Shown one piece after another: positions 34,473-43,562 of a DNA stretch of 64,000 nucleotides; position 1 is the first letter of the stretch; each line of letters begins with the position of its first letter. Both the position numbers and the translations under genes were made by a program. The stretch spans positions 682,001-746,000 of the forward strand of contig NC_014804.1 of assembly GCF_000151105.2 (NCBI RefSeq), written 5' to 3'. The DNA is from Thermococcus barophilus MP. Its GTDB lineage: Archaea > Methanobacteriota_B > Thermococci > Thermococcales > Thermococcaceae. Under the pieces are notes generated by a model, which saw only the letters and a list, made by a program, of their open reading frames with translations, did no database searches and was not told where the DNA came from.

Positions 34473-34942
34473 TATCCCTCCATAAAGTCCTCCAACTTTT
34501 GAGAATGGATAGGGATCATCATGTAAGGCCTGTTCGCAAACTGAAGATCTTTCTCTGCAAGGGCGAGGTAGAAAACATGGTCCACCTTCAGCGGCACCCC
34601 ATGGACAAGTGCTCCAGCCACTAATGCCTTTCTTCCAGAAGTTATGTCTATAGCTATTTCAAATCCTTTATCTTTAAGCTTTCTCAAAAGGCTCTCAACT
34701 TTTCTCCTTGCTTCCTTGAAGTTAGCCTCTTCTATGGTTATCACTTCAACCTTTGGTGAGAACCCGAAGGCAGCAGATATTATTTTAAGCGCCTCAACTG
34801 CAACTGGAATCTTGTCTTGATATATGTCTTCAAGGAAAATGTAGATCTCATTGGGCCTGTACTTTTTCTCCATAACCACAGCGTAATATGCATTTATCAT
34901 TGCCCATGTGGAACGACCGAGCATTGTTATATATGCCTTCAT
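34472..34942 (-). CDS. CARF-like Rossmann protein (156 aa)
   Basis: The protein is an alternating strand/helix fold with LGRSTWAMINAYYAVV near the N-terminus and DITSGRKALVAG at residues 99-110. The D-x-[ST]-x-G-x-K motif is the ligand-binding signature of CARF domains in Csm6/Csx1-type proteins. No effector domain is fused, but the next gene encodes a PIN nuclease and overlaps it. The ATG at 34940-34942 is preferred; a GTG six bases earlier is possible. CARF assignment rests on one motif and overall pattern. Confidence 0.6.
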   Translation of the reverse strand: MKAYITMLGRSTWAMINAYYAVVMEKKYRPNEIYIFLEDIYQDKIPVAVEALKIISAAFGFSPKVEVITIEEANFKEARRKVESLLRKLKDKGFEIAIDITSGRKALVAGALVHGVPLKVDHVFYLALAEKDLQFANRPYMMIPIHSQKLEDFMEG

Positions 34943-34950
34943 TTTCACTC

Positions 34951-35412
34951 TTACCCCACTAATATCAACCCATACAAAACACTTTCGCCGAAGTTCAGAT
35001 CAACAATTTTGGAAAGCTCTATTCCTATAGCATCAATGGAGGGTCTTACCTTTGTTGGCATTTTGCATTGTTTGCTCTTTTCAAACTCACACACCTCACA
35101 GAGATTGCAGTTTCCTGGAAAGAGAGCTAACACATAGGGGTTCCCTTTTCTAAAAAGTTCCTCTTCTTTCTGAAGCAGATACAACAGGACTTTTCTCTTT
35201 TCTTCCTCAAAGTCCTCATAGTCAAGCTGGAACTTGAGCAGAAGGGCCTTCTTAAAATGCTTTATCCACTCTTTGCTCTCTTTCCATGAGGGAACATATG
35301 GAGGGCATGAAGGGCTTTTACCATAAACTGGACAAGTTCTACATTTCCAAACGGGTCTGGGAGAGACAACAATACTCTCAGTGTCTATTTCCCTTTCGTA
35401 TATGAGCTTCAT
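34951..35412 (-). CDS. DUF2284-type metal-binding protein
   Basis: The 153-residue protein has the DUF2284 cysteine layout: WKCRTCPVYGKSPSCPPY (about residues 22-38) and GNCNLCEVC with a later QCKMP (about 100-115). These probably bind a metal or an Fe-S cluster. The ATG at 35410-35412 is about 30 nt after a GTTTTTATCC TATA-like element and lacks a clear ribosome-binding site. The CARF-like gene follows after a few bases. Confidence 0.8.
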   Translation of the reverse strand: MKLIYEREIDTESIVVSPRPVWKCRTCPVYGKSPSCPPYVPSWKESKEWIKHFKKALLLKFQLDYEDFEEEKRKVLLYLLQKEEELFRKGNPYVLALFPGNCNLCEVCEFEKSKQCKMPTKVRPSIDAIGIELSKIVDLNFGESVLYGLILVG

Positions 35413-35455
35413 GGCTATCAAAGAGAAAAAGAAATTTGAGGATAAAAACTTTGTC

Positions 35456-36178
35456 TCAATCCATCAGCCTGCCGCCGTTCACATCTATGAGCTCCCCAGT
35501 TATGTGGTCGTTCTCTAAGAGAAAAATCACAGCATGAGCGACATCTTCCGGCTTTGCTATCTCCCCAGTTAAGGAAAGCTTTCTGAGCTTCTCCTTTATT
35601 TCTGGAGGTATAAGCTCTGTATCAACTGGACCTGGTGCAACTGCATTCACCAAAATGTTTGGTGCTAAGTGTCTTGCTAAGTTAAAAGTTAGGGCTATAA
35701 GACCGCCTTTTGAAGCAGCATAGTGTGCCCCAACGGTTCCTCCATCTTTTCCTGCGATTGATGTTATGTTCACGATCTTCCCTTTTTTCATATATCTCAG
35801 AACCTCTTGAATAACCAGAAAGGCACCTTTTAGGTTTATGCTTATTACCTTATCCCACTCCTCTTCTGTTATCTCCAGGGGATTTATAGAATTTCCAAGA
35901 ATGCCAGCATTGTTAACCAGGATGTCTATTCTGCCGAATTTTTTGATCACAGCCTCTACCATCTTTCTTACTTCTTCCCTGCTGCTTACATCAGCTTTTA
36001 TAACCAGTGTTTCAACACCATATTCCCTACACAACTCTTCAGTTCTCTTTGCCTCTTCCTCATTGCGAACATAATTTATCACTACATTTGCTCCTTTTTG
36101 TGCCAATGCAACTGCTATTGCCCGCCCAATTCCCCTTGATGCTCCGGTAACAAGGGCAACTTTACCGGCGAGCTTCAT
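35456..36178 (-). CDS. Short-chain dehydrogenase/reductase (FabG-like)
   Basis: The 240-residue protein has the NAD(P) site TGASRGIGRA, NNAG, the catalytic S-Y-K (ITSIAG... YAASK) and PGPVDTEL. The Ala-Arg-Asn context after strand 2 (NYVRNEEE) suggests NADPH. Sequence resembles 3-oxoacyl-ACP reductases, but archaea lack the standard fatty acid pathway, so the true substrate is open. The ATG at 36176-36178 follows GGTGAT. Confidence 0.88.
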   Translation of the reverse strand: MKLAGKVALVTGASRGIGRAIAVALAQKGANVVINYVRNEEEAKRTEELCREYGVETLVIKADVSSREEVRKMVEAVIKKFGRIDILVNNAGILGNSINPLEITEEEWDKVISINLKGAFLVIQEVLRYMKKGKIVNITSIAGKDGGTVGAHYAASKGGLIALTFNLARHLAPNILVNAVAPGPVDTELIPPEIKEKLRKLSLTGEIAKPEDVAHAVIFLLENDHITGELIDVNGGRLMD

Positions 36179-36269
36179 TTTTATCACCTTATAAATTTAC
36201 AACGCAAGGGTTAAAAATACTTGCTCAATTTCCGAAATATTTTTACGTTTAAAAAGTGAAAAGATCATC

Positions 36270-36812
36270 ATGAAGGAACTGCTTGTCCTATTTATCTCAG
36301 CTTTTGTTTTGATATCGGGGTGTGTAGGGCATGGAGATGATAGGATGAGTCTTAAGGTGACTTCCGTTTTTAAGAACGGTGAGCCTATTCCAAGCAGGTA
36401 TACTTGTGAAGGGGCAGACATAAGTCCACCTCTAAGAGTCGAAGGTCTCAGTGACAAAGCCGTCAGCATTGCAATAATCGTTGACGATCCTGACGCTCCA
36501 ATAGGAACTTTTGTCCACTGGGTTGCATGGAACATCCCTCCTGTCAATGAAATACCCGAGAATATACCCAAAAAAGGCGTTGTCGAGTCACCAATACATG
36601 TTGTTCAAGGGAGGAATGATTTCGGGAGAATTGGATACAACGGCCCTTGTCCTCCTCGCGGACACGGGATTCACCATTACCACTTTAAGATCTACGTTCT
36701 TGACACCCAGCTGAATTTGAAGCCGGGGGCTACTAAGAGAGATCTGGAAAAAGCTATGAAAGGACATATTATCCAATATGGTGAACTTATTGGTATTTAC
36801 GAACGAAAATAA
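36270..36812 (+). CDS. Lipoprotein of the PEBP / YbhB (Raf kinase inhibitor-like) family
   Basis: The 180-residue protein starts with a lipoprotein-type signal ending in LISGC (cysteine about residue 18). The PEBP domain follows: CEGADISPPL, DDPDAPIGTFVHWVAWNIP and GYNGPCPPRGHGIHHYHFKIY. YbhB family members bind phosphate-containing ligands; no activity is established in archaea. A GTTTAAAAAG TATA-like element lies about 30 nt before the ATG. Confidence 0.88.
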   Translation: MKELLVLFISAFVLISGCVGHGDDRMSLKVTSVFKNGEPIPSRYTCEGADISPPLRVEGLSDKAVSIAIIVDDPDAPIGTFVHWVAWNIPPVNEIPENIPKKGVVESPIHVVQGRNDFGRIGYNGPCPPRGHGIHHYHFKIYVLDTQLNLKPGATKRDLEKAMKGHIIQYGELIGIYERK

Positions 36813-36900
36813 ATGCCTAATTTTTCTGTTTTCGTTTTTCAGCTTTGTTCCATAACATTTTTAACAATCGAGGGTAGAGTTAATTAGGGGGGTGTTCTGC

Positions 36901-37593
36901 GTGGTAGAAAAGGTTTCATACCTGATGGAACACTTTTCAAAGATCAAACCAGGAGAGATCGTTCTTATAGAGTACACACCCGACTCGTTTTACCCCATAG
37001 CATTCTACGTCCTTGCTACATACTCATTGAAGCTTGGACTCCCTCTTCTAATCGATGATATCTTAGACACACTACATCTTTATAAGACGTATCTCGATTT
37101 TGCTGGTCTGAATACTGACTTCCTGTACAGCGAGGATGTCTTTGTACTGAAAATTGGAGGGCATAAAGAAGTCGGCAACGTAGTCTCTGAAATCAGACTT
37201 ACCGGTGAGTTCTACATTCAGTATGAAAACTATAAAGCAGCTTTTGATTCAATACTGAGCCAGAGAGATTTCTTTATAAACATTGTTCTTGGGTTTGACA
37301 GGTTAACAGACCTTTATCCCTCTTACCAGCGGTATCTATTCCTTCTTACCCGAACACATTACCTCGGGAATAAACGAAGGACAGCCTTTTATTTTGTTAA
37401 CAGAGAACTGTTAAAGAAAACACCTCTTGTGCTCCCAATTTTTGAAGAGATATCAACAAGTGTCGTAAGACTTGAGAAAGAGGGCAACACCATCTTGGTG
37501 ACATTCCTAAAGTCGCCCTATCCTTCCCTTGTTGGTTCCCAATTCAAATTCAGCATAGAGGAAATGCTGAACTACCTGAAGGAGGGACTTTAA
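36901..37593 (+). CDS. DUF257 family protein (copy 1)
   Basis: The 230-residue protein belongs to DUF257, a Thermococcales family related to RecA/KaiC folds but without a P-loop. It has PGEIVLIEYTPDSFYPIAFY at the N-terminus and a LIDDILDTLHLYKTYL helix in common with the copies at 37595-38236 and 53182-53820. I chose the GTG at 36901 because GGGGGGTG lies six bases upstream. It is in tandem with a second copy, one base apart. Function unknown. Confidence 0.85.
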   Translation: MVEKVSYLMEHFSKIKPGEIVLIEYTPDSFYPIAFYVLATYSLKLGLPLLIDDILDTLHLYKTYLDFAGLNTDFLYSEDVFVLKIGGHKEVGNVVSEIRLTGEFYIQYENYKAAFDSILSQRDFFINIVLGFDRLTDLYPSYQRYLFLLTRTHYLGNKRRTAFYFVNRELLKKTPLVLPIFEEISTSVVRLEKEGNTILVTFLKSPYPSLVGSQFKFSIEEMLNYLKEGL

Positions 37594-37594
37594 G

Positions 37595-38236
37595 ATGGAA
37601 GTTTTTGAACTACTTGAGAGCTTTAAACGGGGAGAAACGGTTCTATTCCTATATCCTCCAATCTCTCCATCGTATATCCTCCTGAGAAAAGTAGTGGAAT
37701 ACTGCAAAAAGAGAGGTCTCGATCTTTATGTGGCGGACATATTTGACATGCTGTACACATACAAAACGCAGTTGGAGTATATTGACATAGAACTCGATCT
37801 CGATGACGATAGGATATCCGTTATCAAAGAAGGCGGCAAGATACATGTGGGAAATGTTATCAGCAGAATCAGCGTAGATGAAGACGCAGCAATTCACCTG
37901 CGAAAATACGAAGAGGCATTTGAGAGCTCACTGCAGGATAAGGAATTCGTCTTTGATGTAACGCTTGGATTTGATAAGCTCTTAGCATTCTACTCAGAAA
38001 GTCCAAAAGATTTGAAGATGATCCTGATGGCAGTTAAGGATTTTGTTGGAAACAAAAAACGTACTGCGATATATTTCGTTAATCAGGAAGTTGTCGCAAA
38101 TATAGGAAATGCCCTGGAATTCCTAATAGATTCAGCAACTTCTGTGATAAAACTCGAAAAAGATGCGGATGGATGGTATATTCGAGTCTTAAAATCTCCA
38201 AAAATAGAGATAGTGGGAGCAAAAGTCAAAATTTAA
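37595..38236 (+). CDS. DUF257 family protein (copy 2)
   Basis: The 213-residue paralogue of the preceding gene shares the GETVLFLYPP N-terminus, the VADIFDMLYTYKTQL helix, VTLGFDKLL and NKKRTAIYFVNQE blocks. Its ATG follows the first copy's stop by one base, with GGAGGG inside that gene's end, so the pair is co-translated and the products may form a hetero-oligomer. It abuts a convergent SemiSWEET-like gene. Confidence 0.85.
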   Translation: MEVFELLESFKRGETVLFLYPPISPSYILLRKVVEYCKKRGLDLYVADIFDMLYTYKTQLEYIDIELDLDDDRISVIKEGGKIHVGNVISRISVDEDAAIHLRKYEEAFESSLQDKEFVFDVTLGFDKLLAFYSESPKDLKMILMAVKDFVGNKKRTAIYFVNQEVVANIGNALEFLIDSATSVIKLEKDADGWYIRVLKSPKIEIVGAKVKI

Positions 38237-38488
38237 TCAGCCGTATCTCACTTTAACATATAAGTTCACAGCACTTTGAAAAGCTGCAAGGGCGTTCAGC
38301 ATTAAAAATATCCAGTCTCCGATTATGTAGGAGTATATCGTGAGCAGAGTTGATGCCGTCACATAGATGAGTATAAACCTAAAGTTTAGAGGGCATTGCT
38401 TCGTCCTTATTGTCTCGATTGTCTGAGGAACCCAGGAGCTTACCAGAAGCAACATTCCCATTAAACCTATTATCTCTCCCCCTACCAT
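38237..38488 (-). CDS. SemiSWEET / PQ-loop membrane protein
   Basis: The 83-residue protein has three hydrophobic helices and the PQ-loop SSWVPQTIETI near residue 20, matching SemiSWEET half-transporters that dimerise to move sugars. The stop codon is directly adjacent to the convergent DUF257 gene. A GGGGGTGAAATG stretch serves the start. Confidence 0.8.
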   Translation of the reverse strand: MVGGEIIGLMGMLLLVSSWVPQTIETIRTKQCPLNFRFILIYVTASTLLTIYSYIIGDWIFLMLNALAAFQSAVNLYVKVRYG

Positions 38489-38607
38489 CTCATTTCACCC
38501 CCTTATTTTTAAGGCTTCACGAACCTCTGAGAAAAGGTTAAAAAAACATTGTGAATTTAATTGAATCAAAAATAGTAAACGAAAAGTGAAAGTTTAACAA
38601 GATAATG

Positions 38608-39090
38608 TCAATCCTCCCGCTTTTGGTTAATCTCTGCAGCCAATCTTGAAGTCGCCCATGTTTTGACATCATCATCCAAGATATCGTTAATAAGTTTAAG
38701 TGCTTCCGGAATCTTTCCCTTCTTTGCGAGAGATATGGCAACCTCTGCCTGAATTTTGGAGCGATTGGAAACATCTTTAATCATCGATGCAATCCTAAGA
38801 CTCTCATCGATCATATCAAGATTCAGAAATTCAAAGGCAAGACTCATAAGTGCCTTTGTTATGCTGTCCTCATTTTCCATTTCAAAAATGGCATCAAGCG
38901 TCTTTTTCAAGACCTCCCGATAGTCTTCACCCATCTTGGCCATTTCAACTGTTATTTTTGAAAATGCTTTTGCTTTTATGCCTTTATCAGGTATTGTCTC
39001 AGCAATTTGAACTGCGGTTTTGAAATCCCGATTACCTATGAGCTTTGAAATTGCTTCATACAGAGCCCTTGACTGATACCATTCCTGCAT
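38608..39090 (-). CDS. Short alpha-solenoid repeat protein (160 aa)
   Basis: The protein consists of helix pairs of the same kind as the 421-aa protein at 16552-17817, such as FKTAVQIAETIPDKGIKAKAFSKITVEMAK. The ATG at 39088-39090 follows GGTGTTATTG. Both repeat proteins lie near DUF257- or RecA-like genes, which may be a functional link. No known family name. Confidence 0.75.
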   Translation of the reverse strand: MQEWYQSRALYEAISKLIGNRDFKTAVQIAETIPDKGIKAKAFSKITVEMAKMGEDYREVLKKTLDAIFEMENEDSITKALMSLAFEFLNLDMIDESLRIASMIKDVSNRSKIQAEVAISLAKKGKIPEALKLINDILDDDVKTWATSRLAAEINQKRED

Positions 39091-39149
39091 CAATAACACC
39101 AAGTTGAGTTTTGTTTTTAGTAAATTTAAGCTTTCTCAAGATTTGAGAG

Positions 39150-39887
39150 TTAATAAAAGAATAGAACATAAACACCGAGGAGCATTAAGACAAAACCAGC
39201 TATCATTGAAAGTTCCCTTGACCTTCTAACGATTTTTTGGGATAGACTTTTACTTTCGGCTATACTGCTCACTGTAAAAAGGATTATAAGGAGCGGCAGA
39301 ACAAATATGAGGTTATAGAGCCCCAGTAGAATCCAGGTCAATGTTCTTCCAATCTTTGAGATCAAAATCGCATATATAAGATAGCTTCCAGCAGAACACG
39401 GCAGGAGAGTAAATGAAACCATCACACCTAAGGCAAATGCCCCAAACAACGTTGCTTCCTGTCTGAAGATAGATTTTCTGACATTTTTCTTTCCTGCAAC
39501 TCTTGACTTCTCAAAGTATCCGGTAAAGAATGTGTAAAAACCGAAAATTAGAGATACAACTCCCGCTATCCATGTTGGAATGCTCCTTGTAAACACAACA
39601 AGTCCAATTCCAAGGATGTAGTAGGATATGTAAATCGCAACTACAAACGCCATGCCTATTTCATAAATTTTCCTTTTTGAAATTCCCTCTTTGAGCGACA
39701 AGGCAATGAGAAACATGGTATAGATGACAAAGGTGCATGGGTTTATGGAATCTGACACCGCCAGAGAGATAAGGGGGAATATCATCGATTGAAGGTTTAC
39801 GAGAAAAAGCACCAGAATAGTTAGTCCAAAAGATAAAGAAATTATCAACAGAAGGGTTTTGATTTCATCCTTCACTTGGCTCACCAT
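39150..39887 (-). CDS. CcdA/DsbD-like membrane thiol transporter
   Basis: The 245-residue protein has six to seven membrane helices, with a cysteine in the first (C51, SINPCTF) and one in the fourth (C164, LLPCSAG), the two redox cysteines that carry electrons across the membrane in CcdA. The gene overlaps the upstream exported thioredoxin gene by 23 nt. Together they should form a system that reduces extracytoplasmic disulfides. Confidence 0.9.
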   Translation of the reverse strand: MVSQVKDEIKTLLLIISLSFGLTILVLFLVNLQSMIFPLISLAVSDSINPCTFVIYTMFLIALSLKEGISKRKIYEIGMAFVVAIYISYYILGIGLVVFTRSIPTWIAGVVSLIFGFYTFFTGYFEKSRVAGKKNVRKSIFRQEATLFGAFALGVMVSFTLLPCSAGSYLIYAILISKIGRTLTWILLGLYNLIFVLPLLIILFTVSSIAESKSLSQKIVRRSRELSMIAGFVLMLLGVYVLFFY

Positions 39888-40416
39888 TCATGAAAATATT
39901 TTCAAGCTTCTTAATAGTTTCTGTTTGATTTAACGGTATTAAATATGTTTTATCAGTTATGAAAAGAACTCCTTTCTCCTTTATTGCAGTCTCCACGATT
40001 ATTGGGACATTTTTGGAAGGTTCTGGGATTTCTCCTTCGACAATAGCCACCAAGCGGTTATCATAGAATATTCCTATAACAGGAACTCCAGTAACACCGA
40101 GCATAGAATACAGCTCAGAAAAAAGATTGCTGTTGTGATCATTCCCTTGAAGCTCATAGTAGGTGAGTGAGTTTTTTCCAAAAGCCTCTGGCAATAACTG
40201 TTTCATTTTCTTACAGTGGGGGCATGTTGCAAGTCCAAACATGTAAAAGTGGAGCTTTGAAACATCAATTTGATTTTGTGACTGAGTTTGTGTATTCACA
40301 GATGAACTCTGCATGGCTGATGGGGAGGTCATAGTATTATTATTTGAAATACACAGACTGGCAAACACACCGAGGATAACCACAGCGAAAACTACTCCAG
40401 CAACAATCCTTTTCAT
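39865..40416 (-). CDS. Exported thioredoxin-like protein (CPHC active site)
   Basis: The 183-residue protein has an N-terminal hydrophobic signal/anchor (residues 4-22), a Ser/Thr/Gln-rich linker (about 25-50) and a thioredoxin fold with CPHC at 65-68 and the cis-proline in TGVPVIGIF. The ATG at 40414-40416 follows GGTGATTTTA. Overlap with the CcdA gene indicates that they function together, CcdA recharging this protein. Confidence 0.88.
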   Translation of the reverse strand: MKRIVAGVVFAVVILGVFASLCISNNNTMTSPSAMQSSSVNTQTQSQNQIDVSKLHFYMFGLATCPHCKKMKQLLPEAFGKNSLTYYELQGNDHNSNLFSELYSMLGVTGVPVIGIFYDNRLVAIVEGEIPEPSKNVPIIVETAIKEKGVLFITDKTYLIPLNQTETIKKLENIFMNGEPSEG

Positions 40417-40550
40417 TAAAATCACCTATGGATGAGTATCGGGATATGCTAATTTAAGTATTTGGGTATTGCATATAAACGCCCACGAATGCATGTCTTT
40501 TTACAAAAACCATTAAATAGCTGGAAAACTTAGAGCTGGTTGGTGATAGG

Positions 40551-41075
40551 ATGAGTGAGGTTGAAAAGGCACTTCAGACATTCCACTCATTGAAAGTTAA
40601 GCAGGTGATGCCTCCATTAGCTTCAATGCCAATTGTAACAAAGGACTCCCCAGTAGTTGACGTCTTAAAATTGCTCAGAACCCGACATCATGTGTGGGTG
40701 GTCAATAACAGAGATGATATGAAGCTTGAGGGAGTTATCAGATACATCAACATTGTGGATGTTCTCCTACCTCCCGAGCTTCAGAAAGCAAGACTTGGAA
40801 ACATCAGTCATCTCTTTAAGTCGATCCTTGGAGGGGCAGATCGGGCAGAACATGTGATGGAGCGCAACGTTCTTACAATAAACGAGGATGCAAGTGTCCT
40901 TGAAGCATTAACAAAGATGAAACGATATAAAGTGCCTTTACTGGCAATCATTGACGAAAATGGGAAACTTGTAGGAGAAATAAGCCTCAGGATACTGGTC
41001 AACGAGTTTATGAGACTGATGCGCATAGGTGGTGCCCAATGGAGCCAGAGTGGATCCTCTTCACAATCGGAGTAG
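40551..41075 (+). CDS. CBS-domain pair protein
   Basis: Two CBS domains (about residues 15-75 and 98-160) with the V-x-D-V/L start motifs and a VMERNVLTINEDASVLEAL second unit. CBS pairs bind adenine nucleotides and gate membrane transporters. It overlaps the antiporter gene by 37 nt in a different frame, so it is probably the antiporter's regulatory subunit. GGTGATAGG precedes the ATG. Confidence 0.9.
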   Translation: MSEVEKALQTFHSLKVKQVMPPLASMPIVTKDSPVVDVLKLLRTRHHVWVVNNRDDMKLEGVIRYINIVDVLLPPELQKARLGNISHLFKSILGGADRAEHVMERNVLTINEDASVLEALTKMKRYKVPLLAIIDENGKLVGEISLRILVNEFMRLMRIGGAQWSQSGSSSQSE

Positions 41076-42295
41076 CACTAATTGTGGGAAAGATCGGCGA
41101 CAACATAATGGAGCGTTTTGAGCTTCCAGGTGTTTTGGGAGAAATTCTGATGGGTATGATTTTGGGGAATCTGATATATTTTGGAGTTATCAGTCCAGAG
41201 TACTTAACTTTACATTCAAATGAAACTTTCGAGTTTTTGGCAAAGCTTGGGATAATCTTCCTGCTCTTCTTGGGAGGTCTTGACACTGACATGGAAATGA
41301 TCAAGAGAACTGGGAAAGTTGCCACGGTCTCCACGCTTATGGGTGTATTTGCTCCCTTAATAATGGGATATTTTGGGCTTAAATTAATGGGATACCCCTC
41401 CAGAGAGGCATTTGCTGGCGGTGTTCTGCTTACAGCAACGAGCATTGGGATAACAGTTAGGGTCATGATGGATTTGGGTGTCTTGAGGAGCGAAGTGGGT
41501 GCAGCGTCGCTGAGTGCAAGTGTTATGGATGACTTTCTGGGCATAGCACTGATAATATTTGCCGTTGGAACAGGTAGCATTTTGGGGTTAATTGGAAAGA
41601 TGACTGCCTTCTTTATAATCACAGGTGTCGTTGCATGGTATTCCATCGATAAATACATCCGATTCTCTGAATGGCTTCATGTAGAAAAAGGTGTCCTGGC
41701 TATGGTTCTGGCGTTAATGTTCCTCTTCTCCGCACTTGCTGAAAAATGGTTCGCAGCTGCAATTGAAGGTGCATTTATGGCGGGCCTTGTTTTATCAAAG
41801 CTTCCAGAAGGGAGAAAAATAGCAGAAGACGTTAAAGCCATCGGATATGGCTTTTTAATCCCAATATTTTTCGTGTACACGGGGGCAATGCTTGATTTAA
41901 AGGTTTTCATGAGTAGAGATGCACTGGCACTGGCAGCAGTTCTAACAAGTATAGCTGTAATAGGAAAGGTAGTCGGAAGGGGAATCGGAGCAATGATGAT
42001 GGGCTGGAACTTTAAGAAATCTCTTCAGATGGGAATAGGATCAATCCCAAGAACTGAAGTTGCTCTCGTTGATCTCATGGTTGCAATTCACGGAGGTGCA
42101 ATACCCCAAAGCGATGCACAAAAGTTTATAGCCGCAACGCTTATTTTCATCACCGTTTCTGTGCTGATAACTCCCCCACTGCTGAAGTGGGCATTTAAAG
42201 AGGATGTTGAGAAAATGAAAAAGGAGAAAGCAGAAATTAGGAAAGAGAAAGTTAAAGAGACTAAAAGAAAAATTGCGGAGATCAGGCAGAGCTGA
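41039..42295 (+). CDS. CPA2-family cation:proton antiporter
   Basis: The 418-residue protein has about 12 membrane helices with the GxLGGxL/M and FLGGLDTD segments, and the ASVMDDFLGI motif (about residue 160) whose aspartates carry the ion in NapA/KefB-like antiporters. A charged Lys/Glu tail of some 30 residues follows the last helix. It is coupled to the CBS protein. It probably exchanges Na+ or K+ for protons. Confidence 0.9.
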   Translation: MEPEWILFTIGVALIVGKIGDNIMERFELPGVLGEILMGMILGNLIYFGVISPEYLTLHSNETFEFLAKLGIIFLLFLGGLDTDMEMIKRTGKVATVSTLMGVFAPLIMGYFGLKLMGYPSREAFAGGVLLTATSIGITVRVMMDLGVLRSEVGAASLSASVMDDFLGIALIIFAVGTGSILGLIGKMTAFFIITGVVAWYSIDKYIRFSEWLHVEKGVLAMVLALMFLFSALAEKWFAAAIEGAFMAGLVLSKLPEGRKIAEDVKAIGYGFLIPIFFVYTGAMLDLKVFMSRDALALAAVLTSIAVIGKVVGRGIGAMMMGWNFKKSLQMGIGSIPRTEVALVDLMVAIHGGAIPQSDAQKFIAATLIFITVSVLITPPLLKWAFKEDVEKMKKEKAEIRKEKVKETKRKIAEIRQS

Positions 42296-42632
42296 GCTTT
42301 TCTTTCACTTTTCTTTCAAATTCCACAAATGGAGGAACTCCAATAAATTCCACCTTGTTGTTTATTAGAATTGTTGGTGTTCCCAAGATGTTATGTTCCA
42401 TTGCCTTTTTTCTTCCTTCTGGAGTCGCAACGCTCAGCTCTTTTACTATCACTCCAGGATGCCTCCTCGCTATCTCTTTAGCCATTTGAAGTGCTATTGG
42501 ACAGTAAGGACATGTTGGTGAGGTAATAACTTCAATAACAACTCTTGGTCCCTTTGGTTTAACCTCAACCATCCCCATCCTCTTCATGAGCTCAAGCATC
42601 TTTTTTCTCCTAATCATCTCAAGCTCGTCCAT
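42282..42632 (-). CDS. Thioredoxin/glutaredoxin-like protein (CPYC)
   Basis: The 116-residue protein has a basic helical N-terminus (residues 1-27), then a thioredoxin fold with CPYC at 41-44 and the cis-Pro of NILGTPTILIN. It is cytoplasmic, with no signal peptide. It overlaps the antiporter 3' end by 14 nt and lies downstream of the isc genes, though with a gap. A general thiol-disulfide role is probable. Confidence 0.85.
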   Translation of the reverse strand: MDELEMIRRKKMLELMKRMGMVEVKPKGPRVVIEVITSPTCPYCPIALQMAKEIARRHPGVIVKELSVATPEGRKKAMEHNILGTPTILINNKVEFIGVPPFVEFERKVKEKLSSA

Positions 42633-42689
42633 GTTCTCACCGAGAAGAGCTTAGAAAAAGGGTTTAAAAAGAAATTGTTGAAGAAAATT

Positions 42690-43340
42690 TCATGATTCCG
42701 TAAATTCAATCTCTAAATCAACATCAAGTCCTTCAAAAGCTTCTCTTATCTGTTCTTCGAAAACTTCAGCCTCTGGACTGTCCTTGGGAATATTAAGCAT
42801 TATCTTAACTTTTCTGCCTTCAATCTTACATCCCTTATACTTATCCCCCCTAAGAACGCTTTCCCCAGTAAGCGGATCAATAACCGCTGCAAGAATAAGC
42901 TTGACAAATTTCTCATCGATCTGTCTCTTTCCCGTAATAACGTCCCATTTAGCCAATGCCTGCTTAAGTCCTTCAGCTGCTAAAACTGCACAGTGATATT
43001 TGATCTGCGGCAAACCCCCAAGCTCCTCCACAATGTCTTTAAATTTAATTTTCTTAGCTTCTTCAACAGTCTTTCCTATGATCATTTCCGTAAGCACTGA
43101 GGCAGTTGCAATATTTGCAGCACAACCATAGCTCCTAAATTTAGCATCAACTATTTTATCATTTTCAATCTTTAAATAGAGCTTTATCATGTCTCCACAT
43201 GCTGGACTTCCTGCTTTTGCCGTGACGCTTGGATTCTCTATTTCTCCAACATTTTTTGGATGAAGAAAATAGTAAAGAACCTTTCTTGAGTAGCCTATCC
43301 TCTTTTTCTCGTCCCATTTTCTACCATCAAATCTTTCCAT
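42690..43340 (-). CDS. iscU: Fe-S cluster scaffold IscU/NifU-like with C-terminal extension
   Basis: Residues 1-135 are the IscU fold with the three ligand cysteines in SPACGD, SYGCAAN and YHCAVL. Residues 140-216 form an extra domain with DLEIEFTE at its end, not part of bacterial IscU. The scaffold assembles [2Fe-2S] or [4Fe-4S] clusters. Its ATG directly follows the TusA-like stop, so the two are coupled. It belongs to the iscS-tusA-iscU set. Confidence 0.88.
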   Translation of the reverse strand: MERFDGRKWDEKKRIGYSRKVLYYFLHPKNVGEIENPSVTAKAGSPACGDMIKLYLKIENDKIVDAKFRSYGCAANIATASVLTEMIIGKTVEEAKKIKFKDIVEELGGLPQIKYHCAVLAAEGLKQALAKWDVITGKRQIDEKFVKLILAAVIDPLTGESVLRGDKYKGCKIEGRKVKIMLNIPKDSPEAEVFEEQIREAFEGLDVDLEIEFTES

Positions 43341-43562
43341 TTATCTCACCTTTTTTACGACAATTCTCCAAATACCGTCCTTCTCATCAATTTCGAGGAT
43401 TTCCTGCCCAGTTTCGTCTGCTGCCAGTGCTATCTCCCCCTTGCTCAGCTCATGAGTTCCGACAATTTCTATTACTTCTCCAACCTTGGCTTTTCTCAGC
43501 GCCTTTCTGAATTCATTAAGCGGAATTGGACATTCCTTCCCGATGACATTGATTTTTATCAT
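43341..43562 (-). CDS. TusA-like sulfur carrier protein
   Basis: The 73-residue protein has the TusA/SirA signature ECPIPLNEFRKAL (cysteine about residue 10), which accepts persulfide sulfur. It overlaps the iscS 3' end by four bases and is directly followed by iscU, so sulfur probably passes through it. Confidence 0.88.
   Translation of the reverse strand: MIKINVIGKECPIPLNEFRKALRKAKVGEVIEIVGTHELSKGEIALAADETGQEILEIDEKDGIWRIVVKKVR

Noticed and set aside
41008-41658. Open frame of 216 codons on the minus strand
   Set aside because: It is antisense to the antiporter gene, lacks a ribosome-binding site, and its residues are typical of a shadow frame; the plus-strand protein has clear family motifs.
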